A stretch of 36,778 bases of DNA from Candidatus Cloacimonadota bacterium (GTDB lineage Bacteria > Cloacimonadota > Cloacimonadia > Cloacimonadales > TCS61): positions 1 through 36,778 of the forward strand of contig JABGOP010000017.1 of assembly GCA_018645365.1 (NCBI GenBank), given 5' to 3'. The notes beneath the pieces were generated by a model that saw only the letters and a program-made list of their open reading frames with translations, had not been told where the DNA came from and did not search any database. Position 1 is the first letter of the stretch; every line of letters begins with the position of its first letter. The position numbers were made by a program, and so were the translations under genes. This document shows positions 1 to 8,265 of this stretch, piece by piece.

Positions 1-105
1 AAAAAGTAATATTATCCTAGGAAAAAGTAATATTATCCTAGGAAAAAGTAATATTGTCCTAGGAAAAAGTAATATTATCCTAGGAAAAAGTAATATTATC
101 CTAGG
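1..105. repeat. Five 21-bp tandem repeats at the left edge
   Basis: Five head-to-tail copies of a 21-base unit reading AAAAAGTAATATTATCCTAG plus G, at 1-21, 22-42, 43-63, 64-84 and 85-105. Only one base differs (A to G in copy 3). Each unit carries the 8-base palindrome TCCTAGGA across the junction with the next. The array starts at base 1, so it may continue outside the window. A short inverted repeat (AAAGTT CTC AACTTT, 106-120) follows directly. No gene is visible in 1-340. Function unknown. Confidence 0.95.
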
Positions 106-341
106 AAAGTTCTCAACTTTCTATGGGAATATTTCATCTTTCCAGAGTAAAAAACAAAAAATGTGATGAAATTTTTAAATAAATAATGTAAAATTTTGGT
201 GTTTATTATTGCTATCGGAAGATTTCCAAAGGTTAATTTTTTGTCAAGTGGAAAATTTTTTTAAAAGGAAATAAAAAAGAGAGTGAGAACATTGTTGGTA
301 AGCGTAGCTATTTACACAGTTTTGGTGTTTTATTGGTTAAC
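106..341. other. Non-coding stretch
   Basis: AT-rich intergenic DNA between the 21-bp repeat array and the terminator of the minus-strand operon. The only open frame is a 26-codon GTG-started frame at 283-363 encoding a hydrophobic peptide and running into the terminator. It has no good ribosome site spacing and no other support. No RNA gene was recognised. Confidence 0.6.
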
Positions 342-375
342 AAAAACCCCTCTTCAAGTTTGAAAAGGGGTTTTT
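342..375 (-). terminator. Intrinsic terminator of the tilS-hpt-ftsH operon
   Basis: AAAAACCCC and GGGGTTTTT arms form a stem, with partly pairing CTTCAAGTTTGAAAA between them. On the minus strand the stem is followed by a T run. It lies 22 bases past the DUF3795 stop codon, so it ends the five-gene minus-strand unit. Confidence 0.8.
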
Positions 376-396
376 ATATTTTGTCAATAATGGCTG

Positions 397-735
397 CTAA
401 TCTTCTTTTATTTTATCTAAAACAAGCTTTGCATCGGGAACATTTTCAAAAAAGTCTGAAATGGTTTGGCAGGGATAGTCTCTGCATTTTCCGCAATTTT
501 CCACATCTTCCGCAATTGCACATTCCCGCATATCGCATTCGTCGCAATGTGAGAATTTCACGCCATCCGTCATACAACCATTACAGTTGATGTCTGTTGA
601 TAAAATGTTTGCACCGTAAATGTTAGACCACAATTCGGCGGTTTGTTTGCGTAGATTATCGTCATTTTCTTGAGTGGCTCTGTATGCCAAACAATCGGAA
701 CAGATAAGCCCGCATGCACTAATGATTTTTTCCAT
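397..735 (-). CDS. DUF3795 cysteine-rich protein
   Basis: A 112-residue protein that opens with the family signature CGLICSDCLAYRAT and has further cysteine pairs: CNGC (52-55), CDEC (64-67), C72, and CGKC...C (81-89). This spacing is typical of DUF3795, a small, probably metal-binding cytosolic family of unknown function. The start ATG follows AAGGAG at good distance. It is the last gene of the tilS-hpt-ftsH-lipoprotein run (21 bases after the previous stop), followed by a terminator. Family assignment is from the cysteine pattern; no biochemical role can be read from sequence or context. Confidence 0.85.
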   Translation of the reverse strand: MEKIISACGLICSDCLAYRATQENDDNLRKQTAELWSNIYGANILSTDINCNGCMTDGVKFSHCDECDMRECAIAEDVENCGKCRDYPCQTISDFFENVPDAKLVLDKIKED

Positions 736-756
736 TTTAATCTCCTTTTTGTCAGA

Positions 757-1656
757 TTATTTTATTTTAATTAAGCTATCTATTGGTAGCCTAAAAATTT
801 CCATTTGTTCATTTGTGATGACAAGCGTGTCTGCATCGAAACAAATAGCTTCACACTGTTTTGCATAGATAGGAAGCCAACTGATTTTACCTTTGAAATA
901 GTCATCATTTTCATTTTCAAAGAGCCAAACAGCATTGTAGGTGAGAATTGCTAATTTTTCACCATTGGGAGAGGCATCTGCCGCAGTAACCATGCCACCA
1001 ATATCGAATGATGCCATTTTTGTCAGTGGATTATTTTCGAGCGGGTTCATTTGTGCAAATTTATATAAAACTGTTTTGGTATCGGCACGGTGTTTGGTGA
1101 GAAGATAGAGATTGTCTTTTGCCCAAAATATAGCTTCGGAATCAAAGTTATTTGGAGTTGCAGGAAATGTGGTTTGTTCTGGGTAATGGAAGTTGATTGT
1201 TTGGAAAGTACGCGTTTTTCCCGTTGAAGTGGGGAAGGGGTCTTTCAAAATATAAATTGCTAAATCTCGCCTTAAGTTATCGTTATTGCCGCACGCACCG
1301 ATGTACAGATTGCCGTTATTGTCGGTTGCCATTTCTTCCCAATCGATATTTACAGCATCATCTATGTAAACACCGCCTTCATTTTCATCGTACCATTTTG
1401 CCCGTAAAATTTCGCCATTTTCATTGAATGGAAAAATTCTATTTTTGCCACCGCTATCGTTTAGAGTCCAATAAACATTTTCCCAAACTCTACTCTTCAC
1501 AATGGCGGAAGATTCATCAATTTCCGCAAAATCGAAAGTGGCAAAAGGAGAGAGCACGACCGTTTCTGTTTTGGGCAATTCAACGCTGTATTCGGGTGCT
1601 ATCTTTGGGGTGCAAGATAGTAGCAAAATAAGAAGTAAAAAACTAAGCTGTTTCAT
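757..1656 (-). CDS. Predicted lipoprotein with beta-propeller-like fold
   Basis: A 299-residue protein with a lipoprotein signal peptide: MKQ, a leucine-rich core and lipobox LLSC, so the mature protein would begin at Cys15 and be lipid-anchored. The rest has repeated short strands with motifs such as WTLNDSGGKNRIFPF, WEEMATDNNGNLYIGACGNN and FDSEAIFW. These resemble propeller-type proteins of the esterase-like/SMP-30-like kind that read out a polypeptide ring of blades. No catalytic residue could be assigned. The start overlaps the ftsH stop by 14 bases, so it is translated from the same mRNA. Function unknown; the propeller reading is a moderate-confidence fold guess. Confidence 0.7.
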   Translation of the reverse strand: MKQLSFLLLILLLSCTPKIAPEYSVELPKTETVVLSPFATFDFAEIDESSAIVKSRVWENVYWTLNDSGGKNRIFPFNENGEILRAKWYDENEGGVYIDDAVNIDWEEMATDNNGNLYIGACGNNDNLRRDLAIYILKDPFPTSTGKTRTFQTINFHYPEQTTFPATPNNFDSEAIFWAKDNLYLLTKHRADTKTVLYKFAQMNPLENNPLTKMASFDIGGMVTAADASPNGEKLAILTYNAVWLFENENDDYFKGKISWLPIYAKQCEAICFDADTLVITNEQMEIFRLPIDSLIKIK

Positions 1657-3619
1657 TTTTTTCTGCCTCTTTCGCTTTAGCTCGTTTCTTTGCTGCTGCC
1701 TGTTTTTTACGACGAATAGCAGCTTTTGCTCTTCTTTCTGCTTTTTTGATGTCGTTATCTAAATCTTTTATTTTTTGCATCTTTTTATCGACGATTGGTT
1801 TTTCATTTTCAGCAATAAACGGAATGCTTATTGTAAAAATTTCTTTTGCTTCGATGGTTTCTTTTTCGAGTAAAACGTCAGCTAACTTTTCCAGAAGTTC
1901 ACGTTTTGAAGTAAGAATGTTTTCGGCAGTTTCGTGTGCTTTTGAAATGATGTTTTTCACTTCACTATCAATGATTTTAGCAGTTTCTTCACTGATGTTA
2001 TCGTGTTGCGAAATGTCTCTTCCCAAAAACATTTGGCTCTGTTTTTGAGCAAGCTTAATTGGTCCTATTTTTTCGCTCATTCCCCAATTGCAAACCATCT
2101 GTTTTGCAAGGTCTGTAGCGCGTTCAATGTCGTTTGAAGCACCGGTAGAAACATCATTGAAGATTACCTCTTCTGCTGCACGACCACCGAGAAGCCCTAC
2201 CAAAGATTCTGTCATATAACTCTTCAAATAATGTGTTTTGTCGGTTTGCAGAAAGTGAGTTGCACCTGCTGTGAAACCACGTGGAATGATGGTAACTTTG
2301 TGAATTGGTTCTACTTTTTCTAAAAACATAGAACAGATAACATGTCCAATTTCGTGAACTGCTGTAATTTTTTTATCTTCTTCGGTAATCACTCTGCTTT
2401 TGCGTGCTTTACCTAGTGTAACTTTATCTTTTGCTTCTTCAAAATCATTCATTTCGATTTTTTTCTTTCCTTTACGTGCTGCTAAGAGGGCAGCTTCATT
2501 AACTAAGTTTGCCAAATCTGCTCCGCTAAAACCTGGTGTAACTCGAGCGATAATATTCAAAACTACCCCAGCGGAAATAGGTAGTTTACGAGTGTGAACT
2601 TTGAGGATTTCTTCTCTTCCTTTGATGTCTGGAAGGTCCACCATTATTTGTCTGTCAAATCTACCAGGACGCAGTAGTGCTGGATCTAAAACATCTGGTC
2701 TGTTTGTGGCAGCAATGATAATGACAGAATCATTTGGGTCAAAACCATCCATTTCTACCAAGAGTTGATTTAAAGTTTGTTCGCGTTCATCGTGTCCACC
2801 GCCGAGACCAGAACCACGATGTCTTCCAACTGCATCGATCTCATCGATAAAAGCGATACAAGGCGCATTTTTTTTGGCATCTGCAAACATATTACGCACA
2901 CGGGATGCACCTACACCGACAAACATTTCTACGAAATCGGAACCACTAATGCTGTAAAATGGAACTTTTGCTTCTCCAGCAACTGCTTTTGCTAAAAGTG
3001 TTTTCCCTGTTCCTGGTCTGCCAAGAAGTAGAACACCACGCGGTATTCTGCCACCTAATTTTTGAAATTTTTTCGGGTTTTTCAGAAATTCAACAATTTC
3101 TTCCAATTCTTCTTTTGCTTCGTCCACGCCAGCTACATCTGTAAAGGTGATTTTGGTTTTTCCACTAATCGATAATTTAGCTTTATTTTTCCCGAAACTA
3201 AAGGCGGCACTTCCGCCACCACCACGCATTCCGCGCATCAAAAATACCCAAATGCCGATAAAAATTATAAATGGTAAAAAATTAATGAAAAATCCGAACC
3301 ATTTTGATGGTTTATGAGCACTAACGGCGATATTTGCCTTTTCTAACTCGGTTACCAATTGTGGATCTTCAAAAGGTAAGCGTGAAGTTAGTTTTTTGTT
3401 TTCTATTGTTGTGAATCCAATATTTTTTCCATCAAAGTTGACATGTAAAACTTGTCCACTTGTGACCAATTGTTTGAATTCACTGTATGTTTTCTCGGTA
3501 GCTTTGGCGGTGTTTTTAGAAAACTGAAACATAATTACGGTAATTAAAAGTAGCACAATCCAAAATGTGATGGAATGTGATTTTTTCATTTTTGGAAGTT
3601 GTTTTTTAGGTGTTTGCAT
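1643..3619 (-). CDS. ftsH: ATP-dependent zinc metalloprotease FtsH
   Basis: Membrane-anchored AAA+ protease that degrades unneeded or damaged membrane and cytosolic proteins. Of 658 residues: two membrane segments (about 17-33 and 110-128) flank a periplasmic domain. An AAA module follows with Walker A GRPGTGKT (200-207), Walker B IAFIDE (256-261) and second-region-of-homology RPGRFDRQ (317-324). The zinc site is HEIGH (422-426; most homologues have HEAGH), with a likely third ligand at D497 in ASNDIERA. The C-terminal 35 residues are a Lys/Ala/Arg-rich, probably coiled tail. Its ATG overlaps the hpt stop by one base (TAATG), with AAGGAG inside the hpt end, so translation is probably coupled. 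Length matches the family. Confidence 0.98.
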   Translation of the reverse strand: MQTPKKQLPKMKKSHSITFWIVLLLITVIMFQFSKNTAKATEKTYSEFKQLVTSGQVLHVNFDGKNIGFTTIENKKLTSRLPFEDPQLVTELEKANIAVSAHKPSKWFGFFINFLPFIIFIGIWVFLMRGMRGGGGSAAFSFGKNKAKLSISGKTKITFTDVAGVDEAKEELEEIVEFLKNPKKFQKLGGRIPRGVLLLGRPGTGKTLLAKAVAGEAKVPFYSISGSDFVEMFVGVGASRVRNMFADAKKNAPCIAFIDEIDAVGRHRGSGLGGGHDEREQTLNQLLVEMDGFDPNDSVIIIAATNRPDVLDPALLRPGRFDRQIMVDLPDIKGREEILKVHTRKLPISAGVVLNIIARVTPGFSGADLANLVNEAALLAARKGKKKIEMNDFEEAKDKVTLGKARKSRVITEEDKKITAVHEIGHVICSMFLEKVEPIHKVTIIPRGFTAGATHFLQTDKTHYLKSYMTESLVGLLGGRAAEEVIFNDVSTGASNDIERATDLAKQMVCNWGMSEKIGPIKLAQKQSQMFLGRDISQHDNISEETAKIIDSEVKNIISKAHETAENILTSKRELLEKLADVLLEKETIEAKEIFTISIPFIAENEKPIVDKKMQKIKDLDNDIKKAERRAKAAIRRKKQAAAKKRAKAKEAEKNETA

Positions 3620-4155
3620 TAACTGTAAATCTCCTTTTTTAGAATACCAATAAATGGTAAATTTCTGTATTTTTGAGCAAAGTCTAAACCGTAACCGACC
3701 ACAAATTCATTGCCAACATCGAAGCCAACATAATCAATTTTTAAGTCAGTTTTATGTGCGTTTGGTTTGTCTAATAATGTGCAGATTTTGATAGAAGCGG
3801 GATTGTGTTTTTCGAAATAATCGTTGATGTATTTCAACGTAAGCCCAGTATCTACGATATCTTCGACGATGATAACATGCCGTTTTGTAATGTCTGTATC
3901 GATGTCTTTTTTTATTTTCACAACGCCCGATGATTTGGTGCTGTCTCCGTAACTCGAAAGGGACATGAAATCAATTTCCAGTGGAATGGAAAGTTCTTTC
4001 GTTAAATCGGTTGCGAAAAAAATAGCACCGCGTAAAATGCAAACCACGACGGGATTTTTCTCTGAATATTCAGCGTCAATTTTTTTGGCTAATTCGTCAA
4101 CTCTCATCTTAATTTCATTTTCTGAAATGATGATTTTTTCAATGTCTTTTCTCAT
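3619..4155 (-). CDS. hpt: Hypoxanthine phosphoribosyltransferase
   Basis: Purine salvage enzyme joining hypoxanthine or guanine to PRPP. The 178-residue length is usual for bacterial Hpt. The PRPP-binding signature VEDIVDTGLT is at about 96-105. An upstream LRGAIFFATDL loop and a C-terminal VGFDVGNEFVVGYGLDF segment, which contacts the base, are typical. It lies 15 bases after tilS and shares one base with ftsH, giving the common tilS-hpt-ftsH order. In Firmicutes TilS and Hpt act together; whether that holds here is not shown by sequence. Confidence 0.97.
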   Translation of the reverse strand: MRKDIEKIIISENEIKMRVDELAKKIDAEYSEKNPVVVCILRGAIFFATDLTKELSIPLEIDFMSLSSYGDSTKSSGVVKIKKDIDTDITKRHVIIVEDIVDTGLTLKYINDYFEKHNPASIKICTLLDKPNAHKTDLKIDYVGFDVGNEFVVGYGLDFAQKYRNLPFIGILKKEIYS

Positions 4156-4170
4156 TTATTCCGTCCATTT

Positions 4171-5586
4171 TTATTTAAATCTTTCGGCTGCTCGCATTTT
4201 TTTTCTGGAAATCTTTTCAATTTCCAACATCAAAATGTTTTTAGTTTCGGCGGTAGCTACAACGCGATTATCAGCTCGAAATCCGCCCACCCAAATAATT
4301 TTTTCACTATCCCAAAAGATTAGAATTTTACTTCTTTCAAATTTTGGGATTTTCTCGTCAATAAAAAATTTCTTCAATTTTTTGGAATGCTCCATTCCCT
4401 GCGGAAAAAAGCTGTCACCGGCTTGTCGATGCCTTAAATAAATTGGAAAAACAATTTTATCAAGATCGAGATAAACAGTGTTTTTATATTCATTTATGTT
4501 TCGTTTGTGCGGAATTATTTTCAACTTTTTCATCGTGATACGACAATCTTCAAAAACGGTGCGTCGTCGAATTCGCTCGATAATTTTTTCCTCTTCTAAA
4601 ATCTGATTTTGAGAAATATCTTCGTCGGAAAATAGCAATTCATCATATTGCTTAAACACGAAAACGTTTTTGGAAATTTTTATTTTTTTACTACCATTTG
4701 CCACTAAAATGGCTTCGATTTCTTCAAAATGGGCGTGGTAAAATCCGTTTGCATCACCAACAATTTCCGCAAAAAGGTGCTTATAGATGTAAAAGCGTAA
4801 AACTTTCTGCACTTTTTTCAATTTGTGAATTTCCATTGCTAAATGATTTTTGTGTTTTTGAATTTTCTGCAAACGACGCATTGCCAATGTTTCTAAAATT
4901 TCGTCTGTTTCAGTGAAAATTTGCGATGCTTGAAAAAGTTTTTCGACCACATTTCCGTTCAGGTTTTCTTGCACCCATGGCAACAGTTCGTTGCGAATGC
5001 GATTGCGAGAAAATTCGTTGTTTTGGTTAGAAATATCTTCGCACCAATTGATGTTTTGTGATTGCAAGTAACTTTCAATTTCGTTGCGGGAGAACGGCAA
5101 AAGTGGATGGATTACATTGCCTATTTTTGGCGCGATACCCTTTATTCCTGTGTAGCCAGCACCACGAAACAACCTGAAAATCATCGTTTCCGCTTGATCT
5201 TTTTTGTTGTGTCCTAACACAATTTTGTCGATCTTGTAGAGTTTTCGCAAATCATTAAAATAATCAAAGCGAATTTTTCGAGTATGATTTTCGCTATTTT
5301 TTTCTATTTGGACATTTTTGACAACGAGTGAGATATTTCGCTTAAAACAGAAGTTTTTGACAAATTCTTCGTCTCGCAGTGAATCTTCATCGCGTAAATT
5401 ATAGTTTACATGAGCCACCAAAAAGGAGAGATGATATTTGGTTTTTAGATGCCACAAAGCACAAAGAAGTGCGGTGGAATCTGCTCCACCCGAAAATCCA
5501 ACGAGTAGTTTGTCATTTTTTTGAATTAGTTTATTTGCCAAAATAAAATTTTCAAATCGGTCGATAAAACTCAAATTATTTTTCAT
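4171..5586 (-). CDS. tilS: tRNA(Ile)-lysidine synthase
   Basis: Modifies C34 of the CAU-anticodon isoleucine tRNA to lysidine using ATP and lysine, so the tRNA reads AUA. The PP-loop SGGADST is near the N-terminus (about 32-38 of 471 residues), followed by HVNYNLRDEDS, the family's HxxHxLR-like region, and LGHNKKDQAETMIFRLFRGAG. The C-terminal part (RHRQAGDSFFPQGM, IWVGGFRADNR) matches the TilS tRNA-binding domain. An open frame extends upstream to 5661, but a promoter-like site lies inside that extension, and AAAGGA is six bases before the ATG at 5586, so I chose this start. First gene of a five-gene operon and divergent from iorA. Confidence 0.96.
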   Translation of the reverse strand: MKNNLSFIDRFENFILANKLIQKNDKLLVGFSGGADSTALLCALWHLKTKYHLSFLVAHVNYNLRDEDSLRDEEFVKNFCFKRNISLVVKNVQIEKNSENHTRKIRFDYFNDLRKLYKIDKIVLGHNKKDQAETMIFRLFRGAGYTGIKGIAPKIGNVIHPLLPFSRNEIESYLQSQNINWCEDISNQNNEFSRNRIRNELLPWVQENLNGNVVEKLFQASQIFTETDEILETLAMRRLQKIQKHKNHLAMEIHKLKKVQKVLRFYIYKHLFAEIVGDANGFYHAHFEEIEAILVANGSKKIKISKNVFVFKQYDELLFSDEDISQNQILEEEKIIERIRRRTVFEDCRITMKKLKIIPHKRNINEYKNTVYLDLDKIVFPIYLRHRQAGDSFFPQGMEHSKKLKKFFIDEKIPKFERSKILIFWDSEKIIWVGGFRADNRVVATAETKNILMLEIEKISRKKMRAAERFK

Positions 5587-5610
5587 TTTCATTCCTTTTT
5601 TTCGATGCTT

Positions 5611-5641
5611 CAAGATTTTAAAGGTTAGAAATAGTGTCAAA
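5611..5641 (-). promoter_or_regulatory. Promoter-like site for the tilS operon
   Basis: On the minus strand TTTGACA (5635-5641) is followed by CTTG ending at 5611, with TTTAAAAT just before it. The spacing matches the motif shared by about ten upstream regions in the window. The predicted start of transcription lies only about 20 bases before the tilS ATG. It is back-to-back with the iorA promoter (its TTGTCG at 5652-5657). Confidence 0.55.
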
Positions 5642-5651
5642 TAAAAAAAAC

Positions 5652-5681
5652 TTGTCGGCAAATGTCAAAAATATTTTTTGG
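5652..5681 (+). promoter_or_regulatory. Promoter-like site for iorAB
   Basis: TTGTCG (5652-5657) followed after 19 bases by TTTG inside TATTTTTTG (5672-5680). This resembles the Bacteroidetes TTTG/TAnnTTTG promoter layout. It lies about 30 bases before the iorA start and its AAAGGAG ribosome site. Confidence 0.45.
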
Positions 5682-5711
5682 AACAAAATTGATATTCAAA
5701 AGGAGATTTAG

Positions 5712-7292
5712 ATGAAAAAGTTATTACTTTTGGGCGATGAAGCTATTGCTCAAGGCGCTTTAGATGCTGGTTTATCAGGTGCATATGGTTATCCTGGAAC
5801 TCCATCTACCGAAATTGTTGAATACATTCAGCGTAATCCCGAAGCAATCGAAAAAAATATTCATCGAACTTGGTCTGCAAATGAAAAGACAGCTCTCGAA
5901 GCAGCACTCGGAATGTCTTATGCTGGCAAAAGAACCATCGTTACAATGAAACACGTGGGACTAAATGTGGCGGCAGATTCATACATGAATTCCGCTTTAA
6001 CTGGTGCAAATGGCGGTGTAATCGTGGCAGTGGCAGATGACCCTTCGATGCACTCTTCCCAAAACGAACAAGATTCTCGTTTTTACTCAAAATTTGCGTT
6101 ACTTCCAGCTTTTGAGCCTTCCGATCAACAAGAAGCTTACAATATGTGTTTCGAAGCTTTTACGCTTTCAGAAAAATATAATCTGCCAATTATGATGAGA
6201 TTGACGACTCGTCTTGCACATTCGCGTGCAGGCGTTGCAAGAAAGAAAGTTTTAGCCGAAAATGAAATGTCTTTCCCCCAAAATCGTGACCAATTTATGC
6301 TTTTACCTTCATTTTCACGAAAGAAATACCAAAAATTGTTGGATACACAACCTGAACTCGTGAAGGAATCTGAAAACTCAAAATACAATGAATATTTTGA
6401 TGGAAACGATAAATCTTGCGGAGTTATCGCGTGTGGTTTGGCTTACAATTATTTGATGGAAAATATTTCTGATAAAGATGATTTCCCTATTTTGAAGATT
6501 GGGCAATATCCACTGCCGCGAAAACAAATTGAAAAAATCATGGCAGAATGTGATGAAGTCTTAGTACTCGAAGAGGGAATGCCACTCGTGGAAGAGATGT
6601 TGAAAGGATATATTCCTACGGGAACAAAAATAAAAGGTCGTCTGGATGGAACCATTTCGCGTGCTGGCGAATTGAATCCTAAAACTGTGCGAAAAGCTCT
6701 TGGCTTACCAGAAATTCCAAGCGAAGAAATTCCCACCAGTGTAGTTGGCAGGCCACCAGCATTGTGCGATGGTTGCCCACACATAGATACTTACAATGCG
6801 ATCAATGAAATTACCAAAAAATGTGGTAAAGGTCATGTGTTTTCTGATATTGGTTGCTACACTCTCGGCTATCTTCCACCGTATAACGCAATTGATACTT
6901 GCGTCGATATGGGTGCTTCCATTACGATGGCGATTGGGGCGGCAGATGCTGGTTTGTTCCCATCTATCGCGACAATTGGTGATTCCACTTTTGGACATTC
7001 TGGAATTACCGGTTTGCTTGATGCTGTCGATAAAAAAGCGAACATTGTAGTGGTGATTATGGATAATGACACAACTGCAATGACTGGAATGCAAGATTCT
7101 CAAGTTAACGGTAGAATTGAAAAAATTTGTTTGGGCATTGGTGTTGATGAAAAACACATTCGTGTTGTTACACCACTTGCCAAAAATCATGCAGAAAATG
7201 TGAAAATCTTTCAAGAAGAAGTAGATTATAACGGTGTTTCTGTAATCATTCCACGTAGAGATTGTATTCACCTTTTCAAAAAAAGGAGATAA
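5712..7292 (+). CDS. iorA: Indolepyruvate ferredoxin oxidoreductase alpha subunit, short form without ferredoxin domain
   Basis: Thiamine-diphosphate enzyme that oxidatively decarboxylates aryl pyruvates to acyl-CoA with ferredoxin as acceptor, in anaerobic amino-acid fermentation. The N-terminal pyrimidine-binding domain has GAYGYPGTPSTEIVEYI (23-39) and HVGLNVAADSYMNSA. The C-terminal diphosphate-binding domain has CDGCPH, then GDSTFGHSG at about 423 and NDTTAMTG at about 452. It has 526 residues and ends in IIPRRDCIHLFKKRR. The roughly 100-residue extension with two CxxCxxC iron-sulfur motifs that ends usual IorA proteins is absent, and no frameshifted remnant is seen before iorB. RBS AAAGGAG precedes the ATG. 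Paired with iorB one base downstream. Confidence 0.93.
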   Translation: MKKLLLLGDEAIAQGALDAGLSGAYGYPGTPSTEIVEYIQRNPEAIEKNIHRTWSANEKTALEAALGMSYAGKRTIVTMKHVGLNVAADSYMNSALTGANGGVIVAVADDPSMHSSQNEQDSRFYSKFALLPAFEPSDQQEAYNMCFEAFTLSEKYNLPIMMRLTTRLAHSRAGVARKKVLAENEMSFPQNRDQFMLLPSFSRKKYQKLLDTQPELVKESENSKYNEYFDGNDKSCGVIACGLAYNYLMENISDKDDFPILKIGQYPLPRKQIEKIMAECDEVLVLEEGMPLVEEMLKGYIPTGTKIKGRLDGTISRAGELNPKTVRKALGLPEIPSEEIPTSVVGRPPALCDGCPHIDTYNAINEITKKCGKGHVFSDIGCYTLGYLPPYNAIDTCVDMGASITMAIGAADAGLFPSIATIGDSTFGHSGITGLLDAVDKKANIVVVIMDNDTTAMTGMQDSQVNGRIEKICLGIGVDEKHIRVVTPLAKNHAENVKIFQEEVDYNGVSVIIPRRDCIHLFKKRR

Positions 7293-7293
7293 A

Positions 7294-7875
7294 ATGAAAA
7301 AAGATATAATTCTTGCTGGAGTTGGCGGACAGGGTATTTTGTCGATTGCAACCATTATTGGTTATGCTGCAATCGAAAGTGGTTTGAAATTGAAGCAGGC
7401 AGAAGTTCATGGTATGAGTCAACGTGGGGGAGATGTGCAATCTCATCTTCGTATTTCGGATAGCAATGTTTTTTCCGATTTGATTCCACACGGTGCTGCT
7501 GACATTATTATTTCCGTAGAGCCGATGGAAGCATTGCGTTACAAACCGTATCTTTCCGAGAACGGTTGGTTTATCACAAATAGTGTTCCATTTGTAAATA
7601 TTCCGAACTATCCTGCTATTGAAAATGTGATTTCAGACATTCAAAATTGTAAGAATAACATCGTTTTTGATGCCAATCAAATAGCGAAAGATTTAGGTTC
7701 ATCGCGCTCAATGAATATGGTTATTCTCGGTGCTGCGTCATTGTTCTTGGACATTGCCTATGAAAAATTGGAAGAGGGCATTAAATTTATTTTTGGCAGA
7801 AAAGGTGAAAAAATTGTGGAAACAAATTTGAATGCACTCGCTGCTGGTAGAAAATTTGCCGAAGAGAATAGCTAG
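7294..7875 (+). CDS. iorB: Indolepyruvate ferredoxin oxidoreductase beta subunit
   Basis: Partner of IorA; this subunit corresponds to the gamma domain of pyruvate:ferredoxin oxidoreductases and contributes to CoA binding. Of 193 residues, the N-terminus ILAGVGGQGILSIATIIG is the typical GVGGQG loop, followed by VHGMSQRGGDVQSHLRI, also diagnostic. The start is one base after the iorA stop, with GGAG inside the iorA end, so the subunits are co-translated. A strong terminator follows within 25 bases. Length and motifs are normal for the family. Confidence 0.95.
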   Translation: MKKDIILAGVGGQGILSIATIIGYAAIESGLKLKQAEVHGMSQRGGDVQSHLRISDSNVFSDLIPHGAADIIISVEPMEALRYKPYLSENGWFITNSVPFVNIPNYPAIENVISDIQNCKNNIVFDANQIAKDLGSSRSMNMVILGAASLFLDIAYEKLEEGIKFIFGRKGEKIVETNLNALAAGRKFAEENS

Positions 7876-7896
7876 AAATAACTATTTAATATGATC

Positions 7897-7926
7897 AAAA
7901 CCGCCCCTTTTTGGGGCGGTTTTTTT
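7897..7926 (+). terminator. Strong intrinsic terminator after iorB (cassette copy A)
   Basis: AAAACCGCCCC, loop TTTTT, GGGGCGGTTTT, then a T run. The stem is 11 bp with a 7-bp GC-rich core. The same hairpin, with closely similar flanks, ends the gene at 31542 (copy at 31493-31520). It is therefore part of a repeated cassette, not a private terminator. Confidence 0.93.
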
Positions 7927-8183
7927 ATTTGATAAGAGCTCTGAGTATCGATTTCTTAGCAGAAGAATGGAATCCTAGAGCTCTGAGTATCGATTTCCGA
8001 GCAGAAGAATGGAATCCTAGAGCTCTGAGTGTCGATTTCTTAGCAGAAGAATGGAATCCTAGAGCTCTGAGTGTCGATTTCCGAGCAGAGAAATGGAGTC
8101 CTAGAGCTCTGAGTATCGATTCCTCTCCTCATGAATGCAGTTTTCAGTACTTAAAAGTCGATTTGCCACTTACTAAAATAACA

Positions 8184-8214
8184 TTTGACAGAAACTTTTC
8201 CTGATTTTTTTTCG
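8184..8214 (+). promoter_or_regulatory. Promoter-like site at the end of cassette A
   Basis: TTTGACA (8184-8190) followed after 20 bases by TTCG (8211-8214). It has the same spacing as the other sites of this type and the same place within cassette copy B. It would drive the alkyltransferase-like gene 52 bases downstream. Confidence 0.5.
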
Positions 8215-8265
8215 GATTGTTCAATGTTCCATCAAAAAAAATAGTCGTTTTGAGATAATAAAATT

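Larger units (their letters stand above)
7897..8222 (+). repeat. Terminator / 42-bp repeat / promoter cassette, copy A
   Basis: Between iorB and the alkyltransferase-like gene. After the terminator come six CGATT marks exactly 42 bases apart (7949, 7991, 8033, 8075, 8117, 8159). The first four periods have one body (type 1: TCTTAGCAGAAGAATGG, then AATCCTAGAGCTCTGAGT). The fifth has a different body of the same length (type 2: CCTCTCCTCATGAATGC, then AGTTTTCAGTACTTAAAAGT). Type 1 copies differ mainly at TTA/CGA and ATC/GTC. A promoter-like site (8184-8214) closes the cassette. From 8117 to 8222 it aligns without gaps, by eye 92/106 identical, to the complement of 31323-31428. A continuous plus-strand frame of 14-residue repeats exists but lacks a credible start. 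Confidence 0.92.

Noticed and set aside
283-363. Small hydrophobic peptide of 26 codons (GTG start) on the plus strand
   Set aside because: Ribosome site spacing is poor, it ends inside a terminator of the opposite operon and nothing else supports it.
6705-7355. Long minus-strand open frame inside iorA/iorB
   Set aside because: It is antisense to well-recognised genes, has an unusual composition and resembles no family; typical shadow frame.
7935-8158. CRISPR array
   Set aside because: The 42-base units are repeated throughout with no unique spacers between constant repeats, and no cas genes are near.
7911-8204. A 97-residue repeat protein gene
   Set aside because: Its only start is TTG inside the terminator hairpin, there is no ribosome site, and the DNA is a dispersed repeat. 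Kept as a non-coding repeat, with the coding option listed as a finding.
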